A stretch of 64,000 nucleotides of DNA from Leuctra nigra (lineage: Eukaryota; Arthropoda; Insecta; Plecoptera; Leuctridae): positions 23,713,060-23,777,059 of the forward strand of contig OW203768.1 in the NCBI GenBank assembly GCA_934045905.1. The letters are read 5' to 3'. Numbering within the stretch: position 1 is the first letter of the stretch; every line of letters starts with the position of its first letter. The notes beneath the pieces were generated by a model, which was given only the letters and a program-made list of their open reading frames with translations, was not told the origin of the DNA and searched no databases. Shown one piece after another: positions 33,880-42,909 of this stretch. Made by a program: the position numbers and the translations under genes.

Positions 33880-34440
33880 GGCAATAACCGTCACTATATC
33901 AGTGGAAGAAAGGAGCAATCGGCGCGCAACCAAAGAAACCATATTGATGTACAAGAAGGCCGACAAGCTCTAGTACCAGGAAGCTTGGTTCGACGCGTAC
34001 CAGTCATGGAGCTCACAGGGCGGAGATCTTCACTCTTACTGGAAAAGTTTTAAAGAGGTGCTACCTCGAACTAGGGAAGAGCACGTCCCATCAAAAAAAC
34101 GAAATGCAAATCCAGACCCAGTGTGCAATTAAAAGAATATTAGAAAACTGAAGAAAAAGTGCCGTCAGAGTTACCCAACCAAGACATTGGAACGCAGCAA
34201 ATTTAAAGAACTCACGCAAGAACTTAAGCTGTTAATCAAGGAATTCTAAGACAACTAGGTATATGGAATATGGAAACGGTATATGGAAACGTCTGTTTGA
34301 CGTTTAAGCAAAAATGAAAACTGGAAGAAGTTCTACAGTCACATCATTTCAAAGGAAGATCATTCCTCCAGGATACCTCCCCTGCTAAAGTCAGACAACA
34401 CCCTGACCATGGCAGATATTGACAAAGCCACAGTGCTCAG
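33880..34440 (+). pseudogene. LINE linker-region fragment (endonuclease-RT spacer), heavily mutated
   Basis: Across frames and stops the translation reads NWKKFYSHIISKEDHSSRIP and PLLKSDNTLTMADIDKA. This resembles the KFYSYI..K....GIPPL....G.....D..KA spacer before the RT of CR1/RTE-like LINEs. Upstream basic stretches (KLKKKCRQSYPTKTLERSKF) fit the same region. Too decayed to place in a clade. Confidence 0.45.
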
Positions 34441-34631
34441 GCAACCCGGGTCTTGTACAAACCGGAAGAACCCTGGAGATAACATATGTATTACATATGA
34501 AAAAAATATGTATTTCGAAGAGGAGAGAGTCAGTGTGTCGGCGTATGACGATCAAGTATTCTTCTAATGTTTGGATGGAGTTTGTCGCACCAACACTAGG
34601 TTCATTTCAGATTGATAAATGTAGTTTTGAT

Positions 34632-34980
34632 TTATATTGGTAATGGTGCGTGGACAACGAGGCAATTTTGCGCAAATTTAGTTTTATTTGTTGACAATAA
34701 AGGGAAGTCATGGGGAGGGGATTACCCAAGGGGCAAATGGTCGTCTGTTAAGTGGATACCGAAATTTCTACTGAAGAACAATGTCGCCTCAATAGCACCG
34801 TTGGTTCTTTGTTGATTTCAAGGATATAGAGTATTATAATGGTGTTAAGTAAAGAGTCGACAGAGAGGTCATATTGCGCACATTAATTGAAATGTGTGTT
34901 TAGGTCATGGGAAGGAGTTGATCAAAAGGACACTGTTTAGGGGAGTTCCAGCATTGGTGGGAAGGCCAAATACGCATTCC
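34632..34980 (-). repeat. Two degraded S1-like fragments
   Basis: GCGTGGACAACGAGGCAATTTTGCGCA (34650), then GTCATGGGGAGGGGATTACC, and again GAGTCGACAGAGAGGTCATATTGCGCACATTAA (34855), then GGGGAGTTCCAGCATTGGTGGGAAGGCC, keep S1 order with many changes. They look like old S1 copies or a related family. Confidence 0.55.
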
Positions 34981-35110
34981 TCTTCAACAAACCAACTACA
35001 CCTCATCTGCAACGATGATCTATTTCATGTTTCCATAATTTACACTTGCCCCACGAAGAGTGATGAACTTAAACATCTTTCACGGTGTGACGTCATTATT
35101 GAATCGTATC

Positions 35111-35660
35111 GTGTCACCACAAGGCGACAAGGTGGTCGTTAGATACATTCAAGAGCGGCAGGACAAAAAGGTAAATGTAAAAAATGTTGGAGACTCTTCA
35201 ATTTTTAACTGTACGGCAAAGAATTGCTTTAAGTGTTTTAATCTTTATTTTTAAAATGACAAATGGGTCCATGCCGGAGTTTTTAAATAATATGATTGGA
35301 TATCCTGCTGCTAAACATAATCATAATACCAGAAATTGTACATTCAACCTCGAAGTAGAGAGAGAAAATAAAACTTGTAATCAGAGAGGCATCTTCTATT
35401 CTGGATTTAGATTATACAACATGTTGGACGCAAGTGTCAAAACTGAAAATCGTATTGAATGTTTTAAAGGAGGTTGTATTAAGTTTGTTAAACAGAGGTA
35501 TTTTTTGTAATTTGTAATTTCAATTTGTAATTTCATATATATCTGTAAAATAGCAATGAGCTAAATAAACAATATTATTATTATTATAAAACGATACTTT
35601 CTTTTAGACTACCAACCAGTTGACTTTGCGCCTTGTGTCACCACAAGGCGACAAGGTGGT
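35111..35660. repeat. 26-bp direct repeats bracketing a LINE 3' end
   Basis: The same 26 bases, beginning GTGTCACCACAAGG and ending GACAAGGTGGT, occur at 35111-35136 and 35635-35660. Each copy is itself an imperfect palindrome (ACCACAAGG...CAAGGTGGT). Between them lies a LINE C-terminus with (ATT)n tail. The right repeat begins ~48 bp beyond the tail, so this is not a simple TSD; the repeats could belong to a pre-existing element pair. Confidence 0.7.
35184..35586 (+). pseudogene. LINE RT C-terminal fragment with (ATT)n tail
   Basis: The 108-codon frame reads LQFLTVRQRIALSVLIFIFK, MTNGSMPEFLNN, HNHNTRNCTFNL and FRLYNML, then ends FVKQRYFL. This is the conserved C-terminus of CR1-like LINE reverse transcriptases. 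It is followed by a short 3' UTR, AATAAA-like TAAATAAAC and ATTATTATTATTATT at ~35570. All catalytic parts are absent: a very short 5'-truncated copy. Confidence 0.78.
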
Positions 35661-36169
35661 TAATATTTTTTTTTTTTATATTTTATATAATAATAAATTA
35701 ATGTCTTCTATCATCAACGCTAATGAGATATTTGTTCCACAGATCACCTCACCACACGTGTGAAGAACGAAGATGGCGATGAGGAACCCGTTCAAAGGAG
35801 CCTAAAGCATCTACCTTAAAGACACCTTATTTGACAAGCTGATGACGGTGTCCTGCAGTCACTAATCACACTAAATCAAGTATCTAACAATAGCATAATA
35901 CAATACTTTACCTAACTTTGTCTACGCTTTGTGGAAAAAGCACCATGGAACTAAACTAACGCCTTATTCGGGGTATGTTATGTTTTATTTTAAAAGTAGA
36001 TGAAATGTTTGACAAACATTAACCGGTTAGACAAACCGGGCACTGTTGAGACTACGTTGCAGTTTTCCCACCAATGTTTTTATTTTTTCGTTGTAGAACT
36101 CACTAATTAATATCAATTACTTATTAAGTAATTGTAGATCAATCAACTGCAAATCAATCAATTGCAGGA
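35661..36169. other. Unassigned interval
   Basis: AT-rich, without recognised domains. TTAAGTAATTGTAGATCAATCAACTGCAAATCAATCAATTGCAG near 36124 holds short direct repeats; nothing else was seen. Confidence 0.35.
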
Positions 36170-36315
36170 ATGATTGATGCGATATTGCCGCCACAATTTG
36201 TTGGAAAAAGGAAGAAAGAAAGTGAATTAATGGTGATAATAAAGCCGAAAGTCGGGAACAAAGTGGAAGATACTTTAAAAGTACTGAAGGAGATCATCAA
36301 TCCATATCTATTATA
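36170..36315 (+). pseudogene. Possible LINE ORF1 (Gag-like) fragment
   Basis: ATG 36170 gives 45 residues including LMVIIKPKVGNKVEDTLKVL, a pattern like the (V/I)(R/K)PK...(V)..T...L...INP block before the zinc knuckles of LINE ORF1 proteins. The following transposon insertion (TSD 36309-36315) cuts it off. No continuation was recognised beyond 40741, so the call is tentative. Confidence 0.35.
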
Positions 36316-36345
36316 TCGCACCCTTAGTGTAAAACTGTGGTATCT
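36316..36345 (+). repeat. Left 30-bp TIR
   Basis: It is the exact reverse complement of 40704-40733. It begins TCGCACCCTT and its inner part (GTGTAAAACTGTGGTATCT, 36327-36345) is the same motif that recurs subterminally, as expected of a transposase-binding site. Confidence 0.93.
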
Positions 36346-36401
36346 TCAAAAAAAAAAAATTTTTTTTTGCTCAGTTGTATTTGCAATAATGTTAGAAACT
36401 T

Positions 36402-36607
36402 AATGTAAAACAGTGGTATGTGAAGTTTCGAACGGTGTCGAAGTGGCGTCGCTTAACTGCATTTTACACTGGGCGAATTTGAAATAAATCACAGTGTAAA
36501 ACCGTTGTATCTGCAGTTACTACTGTTTTACACTTTTCTTTCATGAATATTGTTATTTTTACATCAGTGTAAAACCGTGGTATCTGCACTTACTACTGTT
36601 TTACACT
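36402..36607. promoter_or_regulatory. Subterminal repeat array, candidate transposase-binding sites
   Basis: Forward motifs: AATGTAAAACAGTGGTATG (36402), CAGTGTAAAACCGTTGTATC (36492) and CAGTGTAAAACCGTGGTATC (36566). Each of the latter two is followed ~10 bp later by the inverted CTACTGTTTTACAC (36520, 36594), forming hairpin-capable pairs. A further inverted GCATTTTACACTGGGC lies at 36459. The array sits between the TIR and the gene start, so it could also affect transcription of the transposase; that is inference. Confidence 0.75.
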
Positions 36608-36769
36608 TTGCGTTTCTATTGCTCTTGCCTTGGAATATAACATTTGCGTCTATTTCGAGGAAGCTTGATCAGCTGTTGTTGATGACAATGCTGGAGTAGC
36701 CTAGAAAGTGTTTATTAGAAAACGTAGTGATAAGATTGCATAGTTATAAGGGAGTGCAAATTACCAGCC

Positions 36770-39345
36770 ATGGAACCAAGAGGCAGAAAACTATTGTCGC
36801 TAGCTTTAGCTGCCAGTTCGGCGAAAATCAATCCCAAGGCAAGTATTTTCTGTTTATTTATAACATTACCTTAACCCTACTTTTGGTAACGTTTATTATA
36901 CGAAGTAAACAAAATATTTCTTTCTTTTAGGACCCCAATGAAGAAATATTTTACATACCAGACATTGGTCTTAATAAGGTACAAACTACGGGAGCTGAAC
37001 CTGTATTCAGTTATCAATCAATCGAACATTCAGTTCAAAGAAATGAACAAGCCGTGGACTCGGAAAAGCCACCTTTCCAAAATCTTTGGGAAGATGTGGA
37101 TGTTGATGTCCTACAAGAACTGAATCATGGTGAAAGTGATTCTGTTGACTTTGAAAAAGTGTTTGTGGTTGTTTTGAAACCGAATGAAGTGGGAGCCATG
37201 ATGGAGGAGCGGGAAGTGGTAGTTGCAGCGGAGGAGCAGGAAGAGGGAGTTGCCGTAGAGGAGCAGGAAGTGGAAGTTGCTGCGGAGGAGGAGGAAGTGG
37301 GAGTTGCCGTAGAGGAAGAGGAAGTGGAAGTTGCTGCGGAGGAGCAGGAAGTGGAAGTCATGACGGAGGAGCGGGAAGTGGAAGTCATGGTGTTGGAGCG
37401 GGAAGTGGTAGTTGCAGCCGAGGAGCAGGAAGAGGGAGTTGCCGTAGAGGAGCAGGAAGTGGGAGTCGTGGCAGAGGAGCTGCAAGTAGGAATAGGTAAT
37501 TATTAGCCTTTGTAACAGATTACTACCAAACAAAAGTGAAAAATCTGTATTTTTTATAACAGCCTGTTTAATTTTTTTTTCAGACCCACAGAAATCAAGA
37601 AAGAGGATGAGGAATGAAGACAAATGGGTTAGGAATCAGAGAAAACAGAAATTGAATTCTGGAAAGGCCTATACCACTGCAAAAGGAAAGAAGGTGGCCT
37701 CAAAGACTCTTCAAAAACCGTGCGGTGAGAAATGCAAATTAAAATGCACATCTTTTATAACGGAAGAAGATAGACAAAATATTCTGCAGAATTTCTGGGA
37801 TATAGCGGACAAACACAAACAGCAGCTTTATGTTTCAAAATGCATGACACTCGTCGAACCTAAATTTCGAAGAGTAGTAGAAGGAGGGAAACGATCACAA
37901 AACTGTTCTTACTCATTTTTTGTCCATGATCAAAATATCCATGTGTGCAAAGAATTTTTTAAAGCAACTTTAAACGTAAGTGACACGTTTATTTTGACTA
38001 CACGATGCAAACAAAATGAAACGGGCATTGTGCTTCCCGAACAGAGAGGAAAGCATTCTACTCGTCCAAGAAATATTCCTGAAGACGTCAAAGATGGAAT
38101 TCGCGAGCATATCCGGTCCTTCGCCAGGATCGAGTCACATTATTTAAGGGCTCAAACCACTCGAGTGTATATCGATGGTGGATTAACTATTCGAGAGATG
38201 TATCGGCTCTACTCGAAGCTTATGGAGGAAACTGGTGCACCTTGTGGAGAGTTTCATCTCTATTCTTCTCTGTTTAACACTGAATTCAACATTGGCTTTT
38301 TCACCCCGAAAAAAGATCAGTGCGAGTTATGCGCTCGTTATTCTAACAGCAATGATGGGGAGAAGGAGAAATTACAAGAAAAGTTTGACAATCACTTGAA
38401 AAACAAAACACTTTCCAGGGCTGACAAAGCTAAAGACGTTGAATATGCAGCAGCGAATGACAACAGTGTTGTCTGTTGCTACGATTTGCAAGCGATCTTG
38501 ACAACGCCGAATGCCGAAATATCCTTTCTTTTTTACAAACGAAAGCTAGAGCTACATTTAACTTCACTATCTTCGACATAGGTCGAAAAAATGGTCACTG
38601 CTATGTATGGAATGAGGCGACAGCAAAACGTGGAGCGAATGAAATTGGAACGTGTGTTCTCCAATTTTTAACACAACATTGCCTGACAAAAGAAGTAATA
38701 TTTTACTCCGACCATTGCGCAGGACAAAACAAAAATAAGTTTATTTTCGCAATGTACATGCATGCAGTCATGCGCCTTGATGTTCCAAAAATTACACATA
38801 AATTTTTAGTCGTGGGACACACACAAAATGAGGGTGACTCCATGCATTCATGCATTGAAAGGCAGAAAAAAAGAACTCTGAAAAGTGGTCCCATCTACGT
38901 TCCAACGCAGTGGATCCCAGTTATTCAAATGGCCAACAAGACCCGGCCGTACTTTGTTTCAGAAATGTGCACATCTGATTTCTATGACTTGCGACAACTG
39001 ACCAAGGAAATGGGAAACAACTTCACTAAAAATGTTAATCGGGAGACGGTACGTTGGGCCGATATTCGCATTGTAGAGGTTCGAAAGGACACCCCATACT
39101 CATTGCTCTACAAGACGAACTACGACGACAATGATTTTAAAGAGATCAATGTTAGAGTTGGGCAACGTGGCCGTCGATCAGTCCATTCAGAGCTGCAACT
39201 TGCGTATCTGGAGCAGCCCAAGATCACGCAAGCAAAGAAAAATGAGCTGATATCACTTTGTATCTCCAAAGTGATCCCCGAAGTTCACCATGCGTTCTAC
39301 CATGGGCTTCAGGCTAGTGCAACGGGAGACAGAGATTCTGACTAA
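36770..39345 (+). pseudogene. Spliced transposase-like gene of the 4.4-kb TIR element (single 2-nt frameshift)
   Basis: Inferred exons are 36770-36838, 36931-37495 and 37584-39345. Introns have a GC-AG (GCAAGT...TTTCTTTTAG) and a GT-AG (GTAATT...TTTTTTTCAG) border, and frame is kept across both. Total exon length is 2396 nt; removing a 2-nt gain (AAGCTAGAGCTAC, ~38545-38552) gives 798 codons including TAA. Parts: acidic exon 2 with ~10 nine-residue repeats; Cys/Lys-rich start of exon 3 (CGEKCKLKC); GKHSTRPRNIPEDV, IESHYLRAQT, FNTEFNIGFFTPKKDQCELC; then CCYDLQAILTTP, WNEATAKRGANEIG, FYSDHCAGQNKN and GHTQNEGDSMHS. I recall this motif set from a widespread arthropod 'uncharacterized protein' family (possibly the one with DUF7869). 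DLQ, YSD and NEGD could supply an RNase H-like acidic triad; that is inference. Confidence 0.85.
37202..37490 (+). repeat. Coding 27-bp minisatellite in exon 2
   Basis: About 10-11 tandem nine-codon units of the form EEQEVEVAA / EEQEEGVAV encode an acidic low-complexity segment. Alternate units are more alike (…VAA versus …VAV), implying an older 54-bp period. All unit length changes are multiples of 3, so the frame is kept. Confidence 0.85.
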
Positions 39346-40703
39346 AAATCTCTCATGGAGGTAAGTTGTCATGAAAGGTGTTGTGATTGATGGCTAAATA
39401 ACTCGATACTAACTGCTGTGTTATTATTTTGTAGACATGAAGACTAGTACTACTCCACATCCACAGAACTCTTGGACAACAATTAAGAATAGGTACACCC
39501 AACAAATCATAAAACGGTATTTGAAAGAAACGGATTCGCTGCTGGTCAGGTTCCTTGAAAACCAGGTTACTAGAGGTAGATGGCGAGTTAGCAGAGACTT
39601 CAACATTTTTTATCAGCCAAACCATTTCTTTCAAATGCCGTTTTATCATTTGATGAGTGTACTCGATTGGTTGTAGATACCTACAAATTGGCAGATCAAC
39701 TACTGCAGTTCCTTTTAACTTTAGATTTTGTGATCAAACAAGATATTATTTTCTACAAGAACTTTATTAATGAAAATGTATAGCATGAAAATTTATAATA
39801 GAATACCAATTGAAATTTGAAATAGTAGTTCAGCCTTTTTGTTTCGAAGATTATGTTGTAACTTAATGAAATACAATGAATTGATACCAGCTCCATACGA
39901 AAGAGCTACGTTTTGGGATAAATAATTTGCCAATCGTAGCTAATTGTCAGTAGAGTTATGCTTGAAGGTAACCTTTTACTTGTTATTATTATTATTAGTA
40001 TTATTAGTATTTATGACTTACTACTGATTATTATAATAATAGTATTACTTATTATTAATTACTGTCTATTATAAGAATTGACAATTGTAGTATTTGTATT
40101 GAATTTGTATGTTTCTTCTTGACTACCTGTACCTTGCATTGTATGTATTTACTACGTGACTGTCTTGTACTTGAGTGTATAATTAATTATCTGTAACCTG
40201 TAATACTACCAAATTTGTATTTGTATTAGCAAATATGCTAAACGAAATAAATTACTACTACTACTTAAAAAGATATTCTAAATTTTGAAATTTTATTGCA
40301 TTATTTAATATTGTATAGGAACCTAATTCTTTCCTAACAAGCCTTGTAATTATGATCAAACAATCACTCAAATCCACGGAATCTTCACTGTTCACAAACT
40401 TATTAATGTAAAGCAATAGCATCTTCAATAAAGCTATGGTGTCAACATTACGTTTAGTAAAATTCATAATAGTAATTGCTGAAAACCATGGTATCTACAA
40501 TATCATTAGCATTATTCATAATGTAAAACAGTGGTAGCTATAAATCTCTATTTAATTGGTAAAAACAGAAAATTCTTCATTATCTCTGACAATATACATT
40601 GTTTGGATCAATTGGAGCGAAAAAATATATAAATTTTACCATACCTGATTTGTCATAACAATTTCAAACTTCAACCCCCATTATCTCGAAACTACATAAA
40701 TGC
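39346..40703. other. 3' region of the 4.4-kb transposon
   Basis: Right after the stop codon, CATGGAG|GTAAGTTG (39361) and TATTATTTTGTAG|ACATGAAG (to 39434) make a plausible 74-nt 3' UTR intron. 39437-39676 is open but conflicts with other frames and shows no domain. Further right are ATTATTATTATTAG microsatellite-like runs (~39985), AATAAATTACTACTACTACTT (40247) and diverged subterminal motifs (40481, 40521). Confidence 0.5.
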
Positions 40704-40733
40704 AGATACCACAGTTTTACACTAAGGGTGCGA
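40704..40733 (-). repeat. Right 30-bp TIR
   Basis: It is the exact reverse complement of 36316-36345, ending AAGGGTGCGA directly before the right TSD copy TATTATA. Confidence 0.93.
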
Positions 40734-41174
40734 TATTATAACCGTGTCAGCTCCATGGTAACCATTCTTGGGTACAAAAAGAATAGATACACCATGTGTC
40801 GTTCTACATGCCAAAGTGATCTAAATTAAATAATATTTTAAGGGCTGGACTGAAAAGCATACACTTTTGTGGCAAAACTTATAGAATTAGGTTATTCTTC
40901 AATTTGCTTTGTATTGCTACAATAAGTTTACATATCCCCTGATGACAAGCTTTGAAGGCACACATCCGAAATGTCTGCTGTGACAGGCATAGGAAACTTG
41001 AAATAAGCAAGTTTCTGCCGAAGGGCGATGATTACTACTGGCTGATTTTTATTTTGTATTACTTTTTTTTGAAAAAGTCAAAAGTTTGACTTGACAGAAC
41101 ACTTCTTTTGATCTTCCTAATTGTATATAATGTGTCAATATAAAAGATCAGTAGTTAAGTGGGTCTTTGTTCGT

Positions 41175-41227
41175 AGATTAATACAGTTTAACGGCGCGTC
41201 AACGACGAGGTTATATTACGCACATTG
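41175..41227 (-). mobile_element. S1 element, tail-side stub
   Basis: Only the ~50 bp next to the S1 tail (AGTTTAACGGCGCGTCAACG through TTACGCACATT) is present; the tail itself is eroded (AGATTAATAC). It is one of four short copies that all keep the same end. Confidence 0.75.
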
Positions 41228-41229
41228 TC

Positions 41230-41633
41230 GATCTACGTGCTAAATCATAGGAGCGTTGAGTTCATAACTTAACGATGAATACGTGATAAAACTGCCATCT
41301 GTGATGGTGCGGGTTGCTCTATAATAACCAAATGCTAAAACGTCATGTGAACGAGCAGTCTAAAAAATAAAGTTAGTTAAACAATATTCAAGAATCCATC
41401 TTGACTAAAGAACGGCAGATGACTCAAAAAGCAGTTAACATTGACGGCGATGCTGCACTCGATGACGAAAGCAACCAAGGCTGACGTCACACTACTGGAT
41501 GTCCACACGCTTCTCCAGAAGTCACTGATGTGACGTCGCCTCCAGGTTGCTCCAGTTAGATTTTTCTTGAGTTGATCGCAGACAGCGTTAAGTGTATATT
41601 GAAAACATTAGAACATTTTATTTATTTAAATTT
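41230..41633. repeat. Repeat R3, copy 1
   Basis: This matches 57034-57746 (copy 2) from GATCTACGTG to TTTATTTATTTAAATTTA, except for a 319-bp block present only in copy 2. Shared landmarks are ATACGTGATAAAACTG, GCTGACGTCACACTACTG and GTTGATCGCAGACAG. Non-coding. The family is unknown. Confidence 0.85.
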
Positions 41634-42905
41634 ATGTAAGAAAACCATTAGGTCCACTTTTAAGAAAGTATTTTTGATTTAGCCTTAGAGTAGTTTACAT
41701 TAAGCTTGTTCGCCTTTCTTTCAATTTCCCCCTTCTTGTATGAATGCGCACTGGCGTGTTGCCCTGCTAGCTGGAAATAATAATTCTTTTTGGTGTACTA
41801 TGTAATAACCATGATTGAACATTATGTAATATTGTATTTTAATATTGTACTCATTAAGCATGAAACCATAACCATGATTCTACCTTATGTTCTTTCAATA
41901 TTAATATTGTATTCCTTATCTATTGTTACTTGTGACTGATAATAGCGTGATAGCTAATAATAAAGACGTACTTACTATTGCTTTATATTGTACTTTGTTT
42001 TCTTTATGTATTTGTGATGCGGTGTCCAGTCGTGGTGTATTGTACTCCAGTTTCATATTATATTCTAAATAAATATTGCTTGGAAAGTATTTACTCAGTT
42101 CATAAGCACGGTGGTAAAGGATTAATGCAGCTCTCTATATCTAGGACGGCACAGTACACACTCAGCATATTACGCAGGATTAGTTAGCTTGTTGCACGCC
42201 CATTTGTAGAACACATGAAAAATGCTAGATAATTTCAGATTATTTTTTACCGAACAATGAACATCTCTCTACATTAGCGTAATAGCCCGAGAAGAACTAC
42301 GAAGTGCAACGCTAGACGAGGGAGATGTCAATCTATGAGAAGAGATTGAAACCCCGGAGCGGCGGTCGTATATAGCAAGATATACTTGCACGGCGGCAAT
42401 GCAGGAGAACAATAATGCATAATTTTCAGGCAAATTGTCTTTATTTTGTATTGCAGCCAGTTGAAAGGGAACTGCCTTTTGACATATGTCCAGTGTGCCT
42501 CCTCGGTTATATTTAATATATTTGTAAATACTAGGCGAGAACTTGGTCTCCACGACACATGAAGGATGAGGCGTTGTGGTAATATTTCACAAACACATGA
42601 CTTAGCTGTGTTGACAGCATCGTGTATATGAATAGCAATGTACTCTACATATTCCATATTTCACCCACTATGCGTTATTTGATAGAACGTGATCCAAAAT
42701 ATATAATTACCCCTGCAATGATTACTTGGGTTCGTTCCATTATAAACCAAAGAGTTATCGTTCCTAAAACCTCTTTGTTTACCACTGTGCATCAATCAAT
42801 AGGTGATATCTATGTTACTACTGGCATTGCATACTAATTTGCTTAATTATTATTCTTTATCACATTATCTCACTACATAATAATCTTACCTTTAAATTAT
42901 TAAAT
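41634..42905. other. Unassigned interval
   Basis: Diverged repeats of AACCATGATT(G/C)... (41807, 41867) define a ~60-bp duplication. 42269-42553 (minus) is open for 94 codons but has no recognised domain. Nothing else could be supported. Confidence 0.38.
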
Positions 42906-42909
42906 AATG

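Larger units (their letters stand above)
36316..40733 (+). mobile_element. Complete 4.4-kb TIR DNA transposon of unassigned superfamily
   Basis: Perfect 30-bp TIRs lie at 36316-36345 and 40704-40733 (outer end TCGCACCCTTAGTG), flanked by a perfect 7-bp TSD TATTATA (36309-36315; 40734-40740). Copies of a GTGTAAAAC(C/A)GTGGTATCTG motif repeat inside the left end (36402, 36492, 36566) and, more weakly, inside the right end (~40481, ~40521). One spliced gene (36770-39345) runs left to right. Length, TIR, TSD and gene make this a full-length, formerly autonomous element. The 7-bp TSD excludes TTAA families (piggyBac, Kolobok) and 8-bp hAT. I could not assign a superfamily. Confidence 0.9.

Noticed and set aside
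36492..36607. Regularly spaced repeats resembling a CRISPR array
   Set aside because: They are the subterminal TIR-core repeats of a DNA transposon in a eukaryotic genome; unit number and spacing do not fit a CRISPR.
37111..37623. Long minus-strand ORFs opposite exon 2 of the new transposase
   Set aside because: They are mirror frames of the 27-bp coding minisatellite; the plus strand has spliced continuity and conserved downstream motifs.
39437..39676. 79-codon plus-strand ORF after the transposase stop
   Set aside because: It overlaps minus-strand frames of similar length, has no domain and lies in the probable 3' UTR.
42269..42657. Minus-strand ORFs of 94 and 109 codons
   Set aside because: They overlap in different frames, have no domain, and lie in sequence without other coding signals.
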